This document shows positions 17,892-26,789 of a DNA stretch of 64,000 nt, one piece after another. Source of the DNA: Chitinophagaceae bacterium. GTDB taxonomy: Bacteria; Bacteroidota; Bacteroidia; Chitinophagales; Chitinophagaceae. The position numbers and the translations under genes are program-made. The notes under the pieces are model-generated. The model was not told the DNA's origin and ran no database searches. It saw only the letters and a list, made by a program, of their open reading frames with translations. Every line of letters starts with the position of its first letter. Position 1 is the stretch's first letter. The stretch is taken from contig JADKAJ010000003.1 in assembly GCA_016719165.1 (NCBI GenBank), positions 1 to 64,000 of the forward strand, given 5' to 3'.

Positions 17892-18952
17892 GAATACTAT
17901 TCCTGGCGCCTTACCCGGCCAATGAATCACCATCACAACGTTACCGGTTTGAACATTATTTAGGCAGCCTGTCCAGCCATGGAATATCATATGATTACCG
18001 GCCTTTTCTCAATACTGATACGTGGCAGATTTTCTTTACACCAGGTAATTATGGGCGAAAAATTGCTGGCATCATTAAAGGCTTTTTCAGACGTTGGCTT
18101 TTAATGTGTACAATCGGAAAGTATGATTTTGTGTATATCCATCGGGAGGCAGCTCCGTTGGGTCCTCCACTCTTTGAGTGGATCATTGCAAAAATCTGGA
18201 GAAAAAAAATCATTTATGATTTTGATGATGCTATCTGGATACCGGTTGCTTCAGAGAATAATAAGATTGCCAGGTATATTAAATGGTTTTCAAAGGTTGC
18301 AACGATATGCAGGATGTCTTATAAAGTATCAGTGGGGAATAATTTTCTGGGAGAATATGCAGGTAAATATTGTAAAAACATAATTGTGGTTCCTACAGTT
18401 GTGGATACGGTAAATACTCATGCACAGTTACAGGATCAGGATACAGGTACTCCAGCCGTTGGGTGGACTGGTACATTTAGTACCCTGAAATATCTTGATA
18501 TAATCCTGCCGGTAATTAAACGACTTCAGGAAAAACATGATTTTACATTTGTAGTTATCGCCAATAAGGATCCTCAATTACCGTTAAAGAATTACCGGTT
18601 TATTTACTGGAGTAAAGAAACCGAAATAGCCGATCTCTTGCAGCTGCATATTGGGTTGATGCCGTTGTACAATACTGAACTCGAAAAAGGGAAATGTGGT
18701 TTTAAAGCCATTCAATATATGTCCCTCGGAATACCCGCTGTGGTATCGCCGGTAGGAGTAAATCCATTAATTATTACCGATGGTGAAAATGGGTTTGTGG
18801 CTGCTGAAGAACAGGAGTGGGAAGATAAAATCGGAAAACTGTTGATGAGTAAAGACCTGAGAAAGCAGGTGGGATTGAAAGCAAGGACTAGTATCGAGAA
18901 GGGTTATTCTGTAACAATTTCTTTACCCGTTTTCATAAAGCTATTTGAGTAA
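17888..18952 (+). CDS. Family 4-like glycosyltransferase
   Basis: This 354-residue protein has a GT-B layout: MRILFLAPYPANESPSQRYRFEHYL at the N-terminus, then VYIHREAAPLGPPLFEW and KIIYDFDDAIW, a motif common in this subgroup. The C-terminal domain has AVGWTGTFSTLKYLD, HIGLMPLYNTELEKGKCGFKAIQYMSLGIPAVVSPVGVN, where E-x-G-K-C-G-F-K-x-I-Q-Y-M is the family hallmark. It shares 4 nt with the preceding gene. Donor and acceptor are unknown. Confidence 0.83.
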   Translation: MRILFLAPYPANESPSQRYRFEHYLGSLSSHGISYDYRPFLNTDTWQIFFTPGNYGRKIAGIIKGFFRRWLLMCTIGKYDFVYIHREAAPLGPPLFEWIIAKIWRKKIIYDFDDAIWIPVASENNKIARYIKWFSKVATICRMSYKVSVGNNFLGEYAGKYCKNIIVVPTVVDTVNTHAQLQDQDTGTPAVGWTGTFSTLKYLDIILPVIKRLQEKHDFTFVVIANKDPQLPLKNYRFIYWSKETEIADLLQLHIGLMPLYNTELEKGKCGFKAIQYMSLGIPAVVSPVGVNPLIITDGENGFVAAEEQEWEDKIGKLLMSKDLRKQVGLKARTSIEKGYSVTISLPVFIKLFE

Positions 18953-18954
18953 TC

Positions 18955-20334
18955 ATGCTGCTGGCACTCCGTTTTTTTTCTTTTAATGATATTTTCCTGG
19001 TTCCGGTTTGCCTGCTATTGTTATATGCAATTGTAAGAAACAGGGCAGAAAGACCACAGAATGCAGCACTGAAGAAAGTGTATTATCGCGGTTTTTTTTA
19101 TAAGGTCTTTTTTGTTTTTGCTTATACTTTGCTGACTGAGTTTGTTTTTAAAGGAGGTGACACAGGGCTATATTTCCAGGCAATAAAAGACCTAAGAGCT
19201 GCCCTTTCTGATGACTTTAATTTCATGGGTACTATAGTCACCAGTAAGAATATCAACATCAATCATCCGTTGGCCCCGTATTTTTATTATGACAACTATG
19301 AGCATGATTTTACTTTCAATTACATGCTTTCTGCCAGTAATTTTTTCCCGCCGAGACTTGGATTGCTTCCCTCCCTGCTTTTCCTGAACAGTTACCTCTG
19401 CATCAGTCTTTTTTTTGGTTTTTTTGCTTATGCAGGCTCTATTAGGATTTTTAAATTTTTCTATCATTTTTACCCGGTTTATAAACGGGAGTTGGCGCTG
19501 GCTGCTATATACATACCAAGTGTTTGCTTTTGGAGTGCGGGCTTATTGAAAGATCCCATAACGTTTGGGTGTATTGGTTTTATACTGTATGGTGTATTGA
19601 ATGTTTTTGTTAAGAAATCAAATATTAAAGGTTCAATATTATGGATAGTGATTGCGGGATTATTGTTGTTTTATATAAAAGTATATATCCTGCTTGCTTT
19701 TATCCTGGCATTGACCATCTGGCTTTTTGCGGAGACCAATAAAATAATTGCTGATACCACACTCCGAAAAGTCTTTTCATTAATTACTTTAGTTGTTTCT
19801 GTCCTCATAGCATTTCTCCTTTTAAATTATTTTACTTCACAGGAGGCTGCTGAAAGTTATAAACTGGAAACGCTTCTCGAAAAATCAGAACGTCAACGAA
19901 GGGCCCTGGAAAGTGTAAGTACTACCGGTAATTCAGCTTTCGAGATTAATACATCTAATCCCTTTAGTTTGTTTTTTGGAAGTATTGTGGCTACTTTTTT
20001 TCGCCCTTTTATCTGGGAAATTAATACCCCCATTGCCTTTTTTTCTGCTGTGGAGTCATTTATATTTTTGATTCTGACGCTTAATTTTTTTATTAAAAAA
20101 GGAATAGGGGTTTATTTTAGATCTATTTTTTCTGATCCTAAGTTATTAATGTGTTTTGTATTTGCTATTGTATTTGCTGTGGCAGTGGGGGCATCTACTA
20201 CCAATTTTGGTGCTTTGTCCAGGTATAAAATTCCCTGTATGCCTTTTTATTTTATTATGTTACTCCTTGTTTATAAAAAAGCATCATTGCCATATCCTAA
20301 ATGGTTCAGTACTTTATTTAAGAAAATTGCCTGA
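18955..20334 (+). CDS. Polytopic membrane protein, candidate O-antigen polymerase (Wzy-like)
   Basis: This 459-residue protein has about ten hydrophobic segments, starting with FLVPVCLLLLYAIV and ending with FYFIMLLLVYK. A large loop at about residues 70-125 contains GGDTGLYFQAIKDL, and SAGLLKDPITFG lies in the middle. Near the C-terminus a TTNFGALSRYKIP motif lies before the last membrane helix, a pattern I associate with membrane proteins of Bacteroidota polysaccharide loci. It is the only candidate polymerase in the locus, and a Wzx flippase is present, so Wzy is the most economical role. Wzy proteins have little sequence conservation, so this stays an inference from topology and context. 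Confidence 0.55.
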   Translation: MLLALRFFSFNDIFLVPVCLLLLYAIVRNRAERPQNAALKKVYYRGFFYKVFFVFAYTLLTEFVFKGGDTGLYFQAIKDLRAALSDDFNFMGTIVTSKNININHPLAPYFYYDNYEHDFTFNYMLSASNFFPPRLGLLPSLLFLNSYLCISLFFGFFAYAGSIRIFKFFYHFYPVYKRELALAAIYIPSVCFWSAGLLKDPITFGCIGFILYGVLNVFVKKSNIKGSILWIVIAGLLLFYIKVYILLAFILALTIWLFAETNKIIADTTLRKVFSLITLVVSVLIAFLLLNYFTSQEAAESYKLETLLEKSERQRRALESVSTTGNSAFEINTSNPFSLFFGSIVATFFRPFIWEINTPIAFFSAVESFIFLILTLNFFIKKGIGVYFRSIFSDPKLLMCFVFAIVFAVAVGASTTNFGALSRYKIPCMPFYFIMLLLVYKKASLPYPKWFSTLFKKIA

Positions 20335-20337
20335 TCT

Positions 20338-22179
20338 ATGTGTGGTATTGCCGGTTCCATCAACTTTAAATTAGATATCCCCGTTCTCACCAAAGCCCTC
20401 TTTCACCGGGGGCCGGATGAGCAGACGACTTTTGAAGAGCATAATCTTCAGCTGCATCATCACCGGCTGGCCATACTTGATATTGCCGGAGGTCATCAGC
20501 CCATGCATTTGGGTCCTTACACCATTATTTTTAATGGAGAAATATACAATCACCTGGAAGTAAGAAAAAAATTTAAGTTCTCCTGTAACTCTAACTCCGA
20601 TACCGAAACAATTCTGCATGCTTATGCACAACTGGGATACTCCTGTTTACAAGAATTTGATGGCATGTTTGCGATGGCGATTTATGATCGTAATAAACAG
20701 GAACTCTTCCTGGCAAGGGACAGGGCCGGAAAGAAACCCTTGTATTATTATTCAGAAGGCCAGGCTTTTGTTTTTTCAAGTGAACTGAACGCCTTGCGCA
20801 GCCAGCTTGATCTGCGAATCAATGAAAGACAGGTTCAGCAATATGTGAGAATGGGATATTTTTATAAATCATCAACTCCTTATACAAATGTGAGTGAGTT
20901 GCCCGGGGGTAGTTATGCTACTGTTTCGCTAACTCAACCAGGTATCCGGGTTACAAAATGGTGGAATATCAATTCTTTTTATACAAAACCTGATACAGAC
21001 AATTTTGCTACTGCGACAGAGAAAGTTGAAAGCATTCTTCATGAAGCTGTGCGTAACAGGGTTGAGTCCTCAGATCTTGAAGTGGGTTCTTTCCTCAGCG
21101 GAGGTATTGACAGTGGCCTTGTCACTGCCATTGCCAGTCAATACAATTCTTCCTTAAAGACATTCACTGTTTCATTTGATGGGGAATATGATGAAGCACC
21201 ACTGGCCAAATTGGTGGCTGACAGGTACCAGACAGCTCATCATGAAATAAAAATTTCTTTTGACCACCTGAAAGATGATATAGAAAAGATACTCAGTAAT
21301 TACGGGGAACCTTTTTTTGACAGCTCTGCCATTCCCAGTTATTATGTGAGTGAGGCCGCAAAAAAACACCTGACTGTAATATTAAACGGAGACGGAGGGG
21401 ATGAGATATTCGGAGGGTATCGCCGGTATGTACCTTTTGCCAGGTATGATTTTTTTAAACCCGGAGGATTGGTGAAAATGATGGCAGCCGCTATACACAC
21501 TGTATTGCCGGTACCAAATAATAAGAAAAGCAAATACAATTATATATACCGGCTCGCTGATCTTGCAGGAAAGGGCAACCTTTCCGCTTACCTGTCTTCA
21601 ACGATAGATAGTTTTGAAGGGTTTGAAAAATACCTGGTAAGTGATATGCATTACCTGGATAATGTGAACAAGGATTTTGCTGAGATAAACGGATCCGGTC
21701 TTTCCGGTTTGCAAAAAATAATGAATCTTGATTTTGACAATATCCTGACGGGAAATCTTCTTGTTAAAATGGATATTGCCACCATGGCCCATTCGCTGGA
21801 AGGGCGCAGCCCGTTACTTTGCAAAGGGTTACTGGAATATGTACCTGCTATAAAAGATGAGTATAAGATAAAGGGAGCTCAGACAAAATATATTCTGCGA
21901 AAGCTGGCTGAAAAATATTTACCTGCTGAACTGATTAACCAGCCCAAAAGAGGTTTTGAAATTCCGCTAAAGAAGTGGATTGATGGTGAGTTAAAAGATA
22001 TGATTGCTTCATATATTCTTTCTCCTGCTGCTTATTGCAAAAATTTTGTTCAACCCGGCTTTATAGAGAATCTCTGGAACAGAAAAATTAAAGCAGGCGA
22101 TGAAAAAAGAGCTAAGATGCTCTGGACATTATTTGCACTGGAAGTGTGGTACCGAAAATGTTATTTAAAGAATGCCTAA
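20338..22179 (+). CDS. asnB: Second AsnB-type glutamine amidotransferase
   Basis: This 613-residue protein has Cys2 of the glutaminase domain (MCGIAGS), KALFHRGPDEQ and FNGEIYNH, followed by the synthetase domain. The PP-loop reads LSGGIDSGLV, where the usual final Ser of SGGxDSS is Gly, so ATP binding may be altered. LNGDGGDEIFGGY and LVKMDIATMAHSLEGRSPLL are intact. It is clearly divergent from the first copy at 13085-14947, so it is not a recent duplicate. A role in amidation of a second uronic acid or another carboxyl-bearing sugar is inferred. It overlaps the next GT4 gene by 8 nt. Confidence 0.87.
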   Translation: MCGIAGSINFKLDIPVLTKALFHRGPDEQTTFEEHNLQLHHHRLAILDIAGGHQPMHLGPYTIIFNGEIYNHLEVRKKFKFSCNSNSDTETILHAYAQLGYSCLQEFDGMFAMAIYDRNKQELFLARDRAGKKPLYYYSEGQAFVFSSELNALRSQLDLRINERQVQQYVRMGYFYKSSTPYTNVSELPGGSYATVSLTQPGIRVTKWWNINSFYTKPDTDNFATATEKVESILHEAVRNRVESSDLEVGSFLSGGIDSGLVTAIASQYNSSLKTFTVSFDGEYDEAPLAKLVADRYQTAHHEIKISFDHLKDDIEKILSNYGEPFFDSSAIPSYYVSEAAKKHLTVILNGDGGDEIFGGYRRYVPFARYDFFKPGGLVKMMAAAIHTVLPVPNNKKSKYNYIYRLADLAGKGNLSAYLSSTIDSFEGFEKYLVSDMHYLDNVNKDFAEINGSGLSGLQKIMNLDFDNILTGNLLVKMDIATMAHSLEGRSPLLCKGLLEYVPAIKDEYKIKGAQTKYILRKLAEKYLPAELINQPKRGFEIPLKKWIDGELKDMIASYILSPAAYCKNFVQPGFIENLWNRKIKAGDEKRAKMLWTLFALEVWYRKCYLKNA

Positions 22180-23329
22180 ACTGATCCGTATAACCACCGC
22201 TCCGATCTCACTCAATGTTTTACTGAGGGGGCAGATGCGTTACATGAATGAAAATGGATTTGACGTCGTGATGGTCAGCAGTGATGGAAAGGAATTAGAG
22301 ACTGTTAAAGCCAACGAACAATGCCGCCATCATATTATCCCGATGACACGGAGAATGACACCTTTGGGTGACCTGCGTTGTTTATGGCTGTTGTACCGTT
22401 TTTTCAAAAAAGAAAAACCTGATATTGTTCACTCTCACACTCCCAAAGCGGGGCTGCTGGCGATGCTGGCAGCAAAGTTTGCAGGAGTTAAGCTACGTAT
22501 TCATACCATTGCGGGGTTGCGTTTTGTAACTACCAAAGGGTTTGGCCGTAAAGTGCTGATCGCTATGGAAAAGCTGACCGGCAAAGCAGCTTCCCATGTA
22601 TGGCCCAACAGCTATTCGATGGAGCAATACATTATAGAAAATAAATTGGTCAGCCCTAAGAAACTGGAAGTGATTGGTCTTGGTTCCAGTAACGGGGTGA
22701 GCTTATCCCGTTATTCAATATCTGCCCTCAAAGAAGAGAAAATAGAAGAAACAAAGAAACGGATGAACTATGATCCGTCACTGAAATATTTTTTATCAGT
22801 TGGCCGCATCGTGCACGACAAAGGAATGGATGAACTGCTTAATGCTTTTGTCAGATTACATGCAACAAATCCTCATACCCGACTGGTATTGGTTGGCGCT
22901 TTTGAAGATGAAGTGGATCCTGTTAGCGATAAGGCCCGTCAATTGATACAAACTCATCCGGCCGTTATCATGGCCGGCTGGAGTGATGCAGTAGAATATT
23001 TTATGCATTTATCATTTACACTGGTTCATCCTTCCCACCGGGAAGGTTTTCCTAATGTATTATTACAGGCCGGTGCGATGGGTTGTCCCATTATCTGTTC
23101 CCGTATTGATGGGAATATTGATATAGTGGAACATGCAACAACAGGATTGCTATTCGAAGTAAAAAATGAAGAAGAGCTTTTTCAACAGCTGCAATATGCA
23201 TTAGATAACCCGGCTGTTTTACAGCAGTATGCAAAGACTCTCCGTCTTCATATTGAGCATCATTTTGACCAGCCAGTCTTACACTCCCTCCTCCGCAAAA
23301 AATACCTCGAACTGCTTGCGGCACAATAA
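22172..23329 (+). CDS. Family 4 glycosyltransferase
   Basis: This 385-residue GT-B protein begins PKLIRITTAPISLNVLLRGQ, a common start for Bacteroidota capsule GT4 enzymes. It has IVHSHTPKAGLLAMLAAK and RIHTIAGLRF in the N-domain, and SVGRIVHDKGMDELLNAF, LVLVGAFEDEVDPVS, VHPSHREGFPNVLLQAGAMG in the C-domain, with E-G-F-x-N-V as the donor-binding motif. It resembles the PglA/WcfI-type group that acts early on the lipid carrier. It closes the first operon block: 129 nt of non-coding sequence with a promoter follow. Confidence 0.87.
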   Translation: MPKLIRITTAPISLNVLLRGQMRYMNENGFDVVMVSSDGKELETVKANEQCRHHIIPMTRRMTPLGDLRCLWLLYRFFKKEKPDIVHSHTPKAGLLAMLAAKFAGVKLRIHTIAGLRFVTTKGFGRKVLIAMEKLTGKAASHVWPNSYSMEQYIIENKLVSPKKLEVIGLGSSNGVSLSRYSISALKEEKIEETKKRMNYDPSLKYFLSVGRIVHDKGMDELLNAFVRLHATNPHTRLVLVGAFEDEVDPVSDKARQLIQTHPAVIMAGWSDAVEYFMHLSFTLVHPSHREGFPNVLLQAGAMGCPIICSRIDGNIDIVEHATTGLLFEVKNEEELFQQLQYALDNPAVLQQYAKTLRLHIEHHFDQPVLHSLLRKKYLELLAAQ

Positions 23330-23360
23330 TTTCCCGCCATTTATCGGAAATCTACGAGTT

Positions 23361-23384
23361 TCGTAAAAGTACTAGTACCCGATT
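23361..23384 (+). other. Intergenic motif with a short palindrome
   Basis: The sequence TCGTAAAAGTACTAGTACCC lies upstream of the second operon block and includes the perfect palindrome GTACTAGTAC. A near-copy, TCGTAAAAGTCCTATAGGA, occurs at 61652-61670 in another intergenic region and also contains a 10-bp palindrome. This may be a binding site, but two occurrences are weak support. Confidence 0.25.
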
Positions 23385-23407
23385 TGTCTTAATAGATCGT
23401 TCATTGT

Positions 23408-23438
23408 TTTGGAAACCCTGGATGTGTTTTTATTTTAG
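23408..23438 (+). promoter_or_regulatory. Bacteroidota-type promoter for the second polysaccharide block
   Basis: TTTG at 23408-23411 and TATTTTAG at 23431-23438 are spaced by 19 nt, close to the Bacteroidota sigma-ABfr consensus TTTG-N17-23-TAnnTTTG (one mismatch in the -7 box). Transcription would start about 15 nt upstream of ATG 23459. Confidence 0.5.
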
Positions 23439-23458
23439 CTCATCCAAAATCCAAATCA

Positions 23459-24118
23459 ATGAAAACCACATTGAAAAAACCCGTGGCCATTGTCGGCTAT
23501 TCCGGCCACGCCTTCGTCATCATCGACATCCTCTTAAGTGCGGGTCGTCTCGTAACAGCTTATTGCGACCAGGAAGCAAAAGAATTCAATCCCTATCATT
23601 TAGAGTATCTCGGAAAAGAATCAGATGTCATCAACAAACTGAAGAAGTTTGATTTTTTTGCCTGTGTGGGCCATAATGGCATCCGGGAAAAAATTCATAC
23701 TAACCTGAGTCAGTACCTGGGTAATCCAATCAATGCCATACACCCAAGTGCCGTTATATCTTCTTCAGTGAAAATGGGAGATGGTATCATGATCGCTGCC
23801 AATGCCACATTGAACCCGTTAGTGGAGATCGGCCGCGGTGTGATTTGTAATACCTCGACCAGTATTGACCATGAATGTATAATTGGTGATTTCACCCATA
23901 TCGCACCCGGAGCTGTACTCTGCGGAAATGTAAAAGTGGGCCGGAATACATTTATTGGCGCTAACTCAGTTATTCGCCAGGGCATCATTATCGGTGATAA
24001 TGTTACCATTGGCGCGGGAACAGTAGTGGTAAAAGATATTCCTGATGGGGCAACAGTGGTTGGTAACCCGGCGAAGAACCTGGTCAAAAGACCTGCACGC
24101 AAACTGGTGGCAGCATAA
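23459..24118 (+). CDS. NeuD/PglD-family sugar O/N-acyltransferase
   Basis: This 219-residue protein has the two-part architecture of the NeuD/PglD/VioB family. An N-terminal Rossmann-like domain with AIVGYSGHAFVIIDIL binds the nucleotide sugar. A C-terminal left-handed beta-helix runs from about residue 95, with many hexapeptide turns, the catalytic His in STSIDHECIIG, and VVGNPAKNLVK at the end. Enzymes of this type acetylate UDP-4-amino sugars using acetyl-CoA. The DegT aminotransferase at 27778 could supply the substrate. It is followed by a strong terminator, so it may be transcribed alone. Confidence 0.85.
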   Translation: MKTTLKKPVAIVGYSGHAFVIIDILLSAGRLVTAYCDQEAKEFNPYHLEYLGKESDVINKLKKFDFFACVGHNGIREKIHTNLSQYLGNPINAIHPSAVISSSVKMGDGIMIAANATLNPLVEIGRGVICNTSTSIDHECIIGDFTHIAPGAVLCGNVKVGRNTFIGANSVIRQGIIIGDNVTIGAGTVVVKDIPDGATVVGNPAKNLVKRPARKLVAA

Positions 24119-24146
24119 AATATGTTCTTCCAAAAAATAATTATTT

Positions 24147-24175
24147 AAAGCCCGGTGTTCTCGCCGGGCTTTTTT
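24147..24175 (+). terminator. Rho-independent terminator
   Basis: A 9-bp stem AAAGCCCGG/CCGGGCTTT with an 8-nt loop is followed by a run of T, 28 nt after the acyltransferase stop. Confidence 0.85.
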
Positions 24176-24244
24176 ATTGTAAACCAGCCGGGTAGCAGTA
24201 CTGCAAAATTGATCAGTGCAGTCAGTTATATGATTAATTCTCAA

Positions 24245-24252
24245 TACCTTTG
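24245..24252 (+). promoter_or_regulatory. Promoter -7 box TACCTTTG
   Basis: TACCTTTG matches the Bacteroidota -7 consensus TAnnTTTG exactly and lies just after the terminator at 24147-24175. No good -33 TTTG is seen at the usual distance. It overlaps an in-frame TTG at 24250, so the downstream gene should start later, at GTG 24286. Confidence 0.5.
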
Positions 24253-24285
24253 CCACTTCAAAAAAGCAGCATAACCAACCTTATT

Positions 24286-24969
24286 GTGAAACCAGTAAAC
24301 CCGAAGGACTTCAGCATTTTGTTCCTTTGCAAAAAGGATAATGAGTATGCCCAACGGGCGGCTGCTTTTGTAAGGGAGCATTTCACGGATCATTTACTAT
24401 TTGAAGGGGGGCGCAAGGATAAACTTCCCCCCGAAGTATTGAACTGGCGGGGAGATTTATTGATCTCTTTTATCTCCTCATGGATTTATCCGCAGCCTCT
24501 CCTTGAAAATGCATTGATTGCAGCCATTAATTTTCATCCCGGCAGCCCGGAATACCCGGGAACCGGCTGTACCAATTTTGCAATTTACAATGGCGAAAAA
24601 GAATACGGAATTACCTGTCACCATATGAATGCTACAGTTGATTCAGGTAGTATTATACAGGTTAAACGGTTCCCTATAAAAGAAGATGACACCGTTTATA
24701 GTGTAACGCAGCAATGTTATAAATTGATCGAAGAAAGTTTTTATGAAGTAATGGATTGCATACTCAATAATAAATCTTTGCCGGTTACTAACGAACAGTG
24801 GAAAAGAAAACCATATACAAGAAAACAATTGGATGAGCTTTGTACCATAACACCGGAAATGCCGGAAGAGGAAATTGAAAGACGTATTAAAGCGACAACC
24901 TATAAGACACCCTGGGCCTTTACCAAAATAGGCAATCATATTTTTAAATTACAAGCGGAGAATAAGTGA
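24286..24969 (+). CDS. Small formyltransferase-family enzyme
   Basis: GTG 24286 gives 227 residues and is chosen because the upstream TTG 24250 falls inside the predicted promoter box. The formyltransferase core has N-x-H in AAINFHPGSPEYPGTGCTN and the catalytic Asp in ATVDSGSIIQ. The C-terminal extension (TPEMPEEEIERRIKATTY) resembles the linker after the catalytic domain in FMT relatives, without a full tRNA-binding domain. It is followed immediately by a UDP-sugar dehydrogenase (TGATG overlap) and, farther on, by an epimerase and aminotransferase. It probably N-formylates a nucleotide-linked amino sugar; it is unlike the formyltransferase at 15848. Confidence 0.75.
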   Translation: MKPVNPKDFSILFLCKKDNEYAQRAAAFVREHFTDHLLFEGGRKDKLPPEVLNWRGDLLISFISSWIYPQPLLENALIAAINFHPGSPEYPGTGCTNFAIYNGEKEYGITCHHMNATVDSGSIIQVKRFPIKEDDTVYSVTQQCYKLIEESFYEVMDCILNNKSLPVTNEQWKRKPYTRKQLDELCTITPEMPEEEIERRIKATTYKTPWAFTKIGNHIFKLQAENK

Positions 24970-26483
24970 TGACTACAGCTACAATAAATAGAATATCTAA
25001 AAGCCCTGTTACAGGAAAGGAGTACGAAATTCCATCTGTATTGGATGATAAGGCTGGTATTGATGCATTTATCGCATTGCACCCCGGTAAGAAAGTAGTG
25101 GTGGTGCAGGGATTGGGATTTGTTGGTTCTGTAATGGGCCTGGTGGTAGCCAATGCACTGACAGAGGAATATGCTGTCATTGGTATTGATCTGCCAACAC
25201 CGGCTTCTTACTGGAAGATCCGTTCGATCAATGAAGGGGTATTCCCCATCATTGCCAGCGATCCTAAAATTGACCTTTATTATCAGCAAGCATTAACCAA
25301 AAAAAATTACTACGCTACTTATGATAGCCATGCTTACAGCAAAGCTGATGTGGTAGTGGTGGATATTAACCTGGATGTCCAGAAGAAATCTGCAAAAAAT
25401 AATGACCTGGAAGGATATGACGTAGACTTAACTCCTTTTAAAAAAGCAATTGAAGCCATTGGCAGTAATTGTAAAGAAGAAGTACTGGTACTGGTGGAAA
25501 CTACCGTTCCTCCTGGTACTGCGCAAAAAATTGTAAGACCATTGCTGGAAGAGTGTTTAACAAAACGGGGCTTGACAACTGATAAATTAAAAGTCGGGCA
25601 CTCCTATGAGAGAGTGATGCCGGGTCCTAAATATATTGATTCGATACAAAACTTCTACCGTGTCTTTGCAGGTACAGATGAAAAAAGTGCAGAGGCAGTT
25701 GAACGTTTTTTACGGACTGTTATTCGTACGGATGAGTATCCGTTGACAAGGTTAGGGAATACCAATGCAACTGAGATGGCGAAAGTGCTTGAAAATTCTT
25801 TCCGTGCCATGAATATCGCTTTTATGGTAGAGTGGAGCCGTTTTGCAGAAGAGGCCGGAGTTGATATTTATGAAGTGGTAAATGCTATCCGTATGCGGCC
25901 AACGCATAAAAACATCATGTTGCCTGGTTTGGGAGTAGGAGGATACTGCCTCACCAAAGATCCGTTACTGGCCAGTTGGGCAAGAATGAATTTATTTGGC
26001 AGTGAAGAAAAATTGGGACAAAGTGAAAAAGGGGTTCACATCAATGATAAGATGCCTTTATATGCGTTTGAATATTTGCAATCGCAGTATACTGGTTCGC
26101 TGGCCGGTAAGAAAGTGTTATTGCTTGGTGTAAGTTATTTGAATGATGTAGGTGATACCCGTTACACACCGGTAGAAGGTTTTTATGATCAGTTGATAAA
26201 TGCCGGCTGTGAAATTACCCTGCATGATCCGCATGTAAAATACTGGGAAGAGAAAGATATTTGGATAAATCAGAATTTGGAAGAGCTGTTGGAAGATGAG
26301 TGTGATGTGGTGGTGGTTACAACGGGGCATAAAGATTACAGAAGTAATGAAAGTCTTATTAATACTTTATTAAGTAAGCCTGCAGCTTTTATGTATGATA
26401 CAATTGGTGTGTGGACGAAAGACGAAATAAAGGCACTGGGCGAAAAACATATGGTTAAAGTGTTGGGTAGGGGTGATTTGTAG
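24969..26483 (+). CDS. UDP-glucose/GDP-mannose dehydrogenase-family protein
   Basis: ATG 24969 is preferred to the overlapping GTG 24966, giving 504 residues. The NAD-binding motif is VVVQGLGFVGSVMG. ETTVPPGTAQ and the central NATEMAKVLENSFRA follow, the catalytic Cys lies in LPGLGVGGYCLTKDP, and the C-terminal domain has LLLGVSYLNDVGDTRYTP. The N-terminus carries about 40 residues before the Rossmann fold, longer than typical Ugd/WbpA. Family members oxidise C6 of a UDP-sugar twice to make a uronic acid, which could be amidated by the AsnB-like enzymes of the locus. The next 306 nt contain repeats. Confidence 0.87.
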   Translation: MTTATINRISKSPVTGKEYEIPSVLDDKAGIDAFIALHPGKKVVVVQGLGFVGSVMGLVVANALTEEYAVIGIDLPTPASYWKIRSINEGVFPIIASDPKIDLYYQQALTKKNYYATYDSHAYSKADVVVVDINLDVQKKSAKNNDLEGYDVDLTPFKKAIEAIGSNCKEEVLVLVETTVPPGTAQKIVRPLLEECLTKRGLTTDKLKVGHSYERVMPGPKYIDSIQNFYRVFAGTDEKSAEAVERFLRTVIRTDEYPLTRLGNTNATEMAKVLENSFRAMNIAFMVEWSRFAEEAGVDIYEVVNAIRMRPTHKNIMLPGLGVGGYCLTKDPLLASWARMNLFGSEEKLGQSEKGVHINDKMPLYAFEYLQSQYTGSLAGKKVLLLGVSYLNDVGDTRYTPVEGFYDQLINAGCEITLHDPHVKYWEEKDIWINQNLEELLEDECDVVVVTTGHKDYRSNESLINTLLSKPAAFMYDTIGVWTKDEIKALGEKHMVKVLGRGDL

Positions 26484-26490
26484 GATGTGA

Positions 26491-26746
26491 ACACGGATGA
26501 CACGGATTGAGCGGATAAGCGCAGATTTTTTATATTGAAAGGCTGGGGCTGAATTTGCAGGGGAAATAACTCCGGGTGAAACCCGGAGAAAAAATGGAAA
26601 AGACAAATGTATTAGAACCCCTTAGGGGTTCAATATGCCCGAAAGGAAAGTATAGATGAAGTGTAAGGTAGTAGCACATGCTGAATAGAATTACTGAACG
26701 ATGAAGTGTGCGACGCAACAAAAGCTGATACCTGCCGGAAGGCAGG
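26491..26746. repeat. Composite non-coding repeat block with three hairpins
   Basis: This 306-nt gap in an otherwise tight operon (26484-26789) has no credible gene. It begins with degenerate tandem copies of CACGGAT/GCGGAT with a period of about 9-10 nt (26491-26526). Then come three perfect hairpins: CTCCGGG/CCCGGAG (26570-26588), GAACCCC/GGGGTTC (26615-26631) and CCTGCC/GGCAGG (26731-26746). Such palindromic pieces and the CACGGAT repeat resemble dispersed intergenic repeats of Chitinophagaceae-like genomes. An in-frame GTG-less extension of the next gene through this block is unlikely. The block may be a fossil insertion or act on mRNA processing. Confidence 0.55.
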
Positions 26747-26789
26747 CAAGGTAGCACAGGCGTTGAAAAAAAATATTACAACAACAGAT

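Noticed and set aside
26491..26526. CRISPR-like short repeats
   Set aside because: Units of 9-10 nt in tandem without spacers; no cas genes in the window.
26706..26789. N-terminal extension of the epimerase at 26790
   Set aside because: It is encoded by a hairpin repeat block, and the Rossmann fold starts cleanly at ATG 26790.
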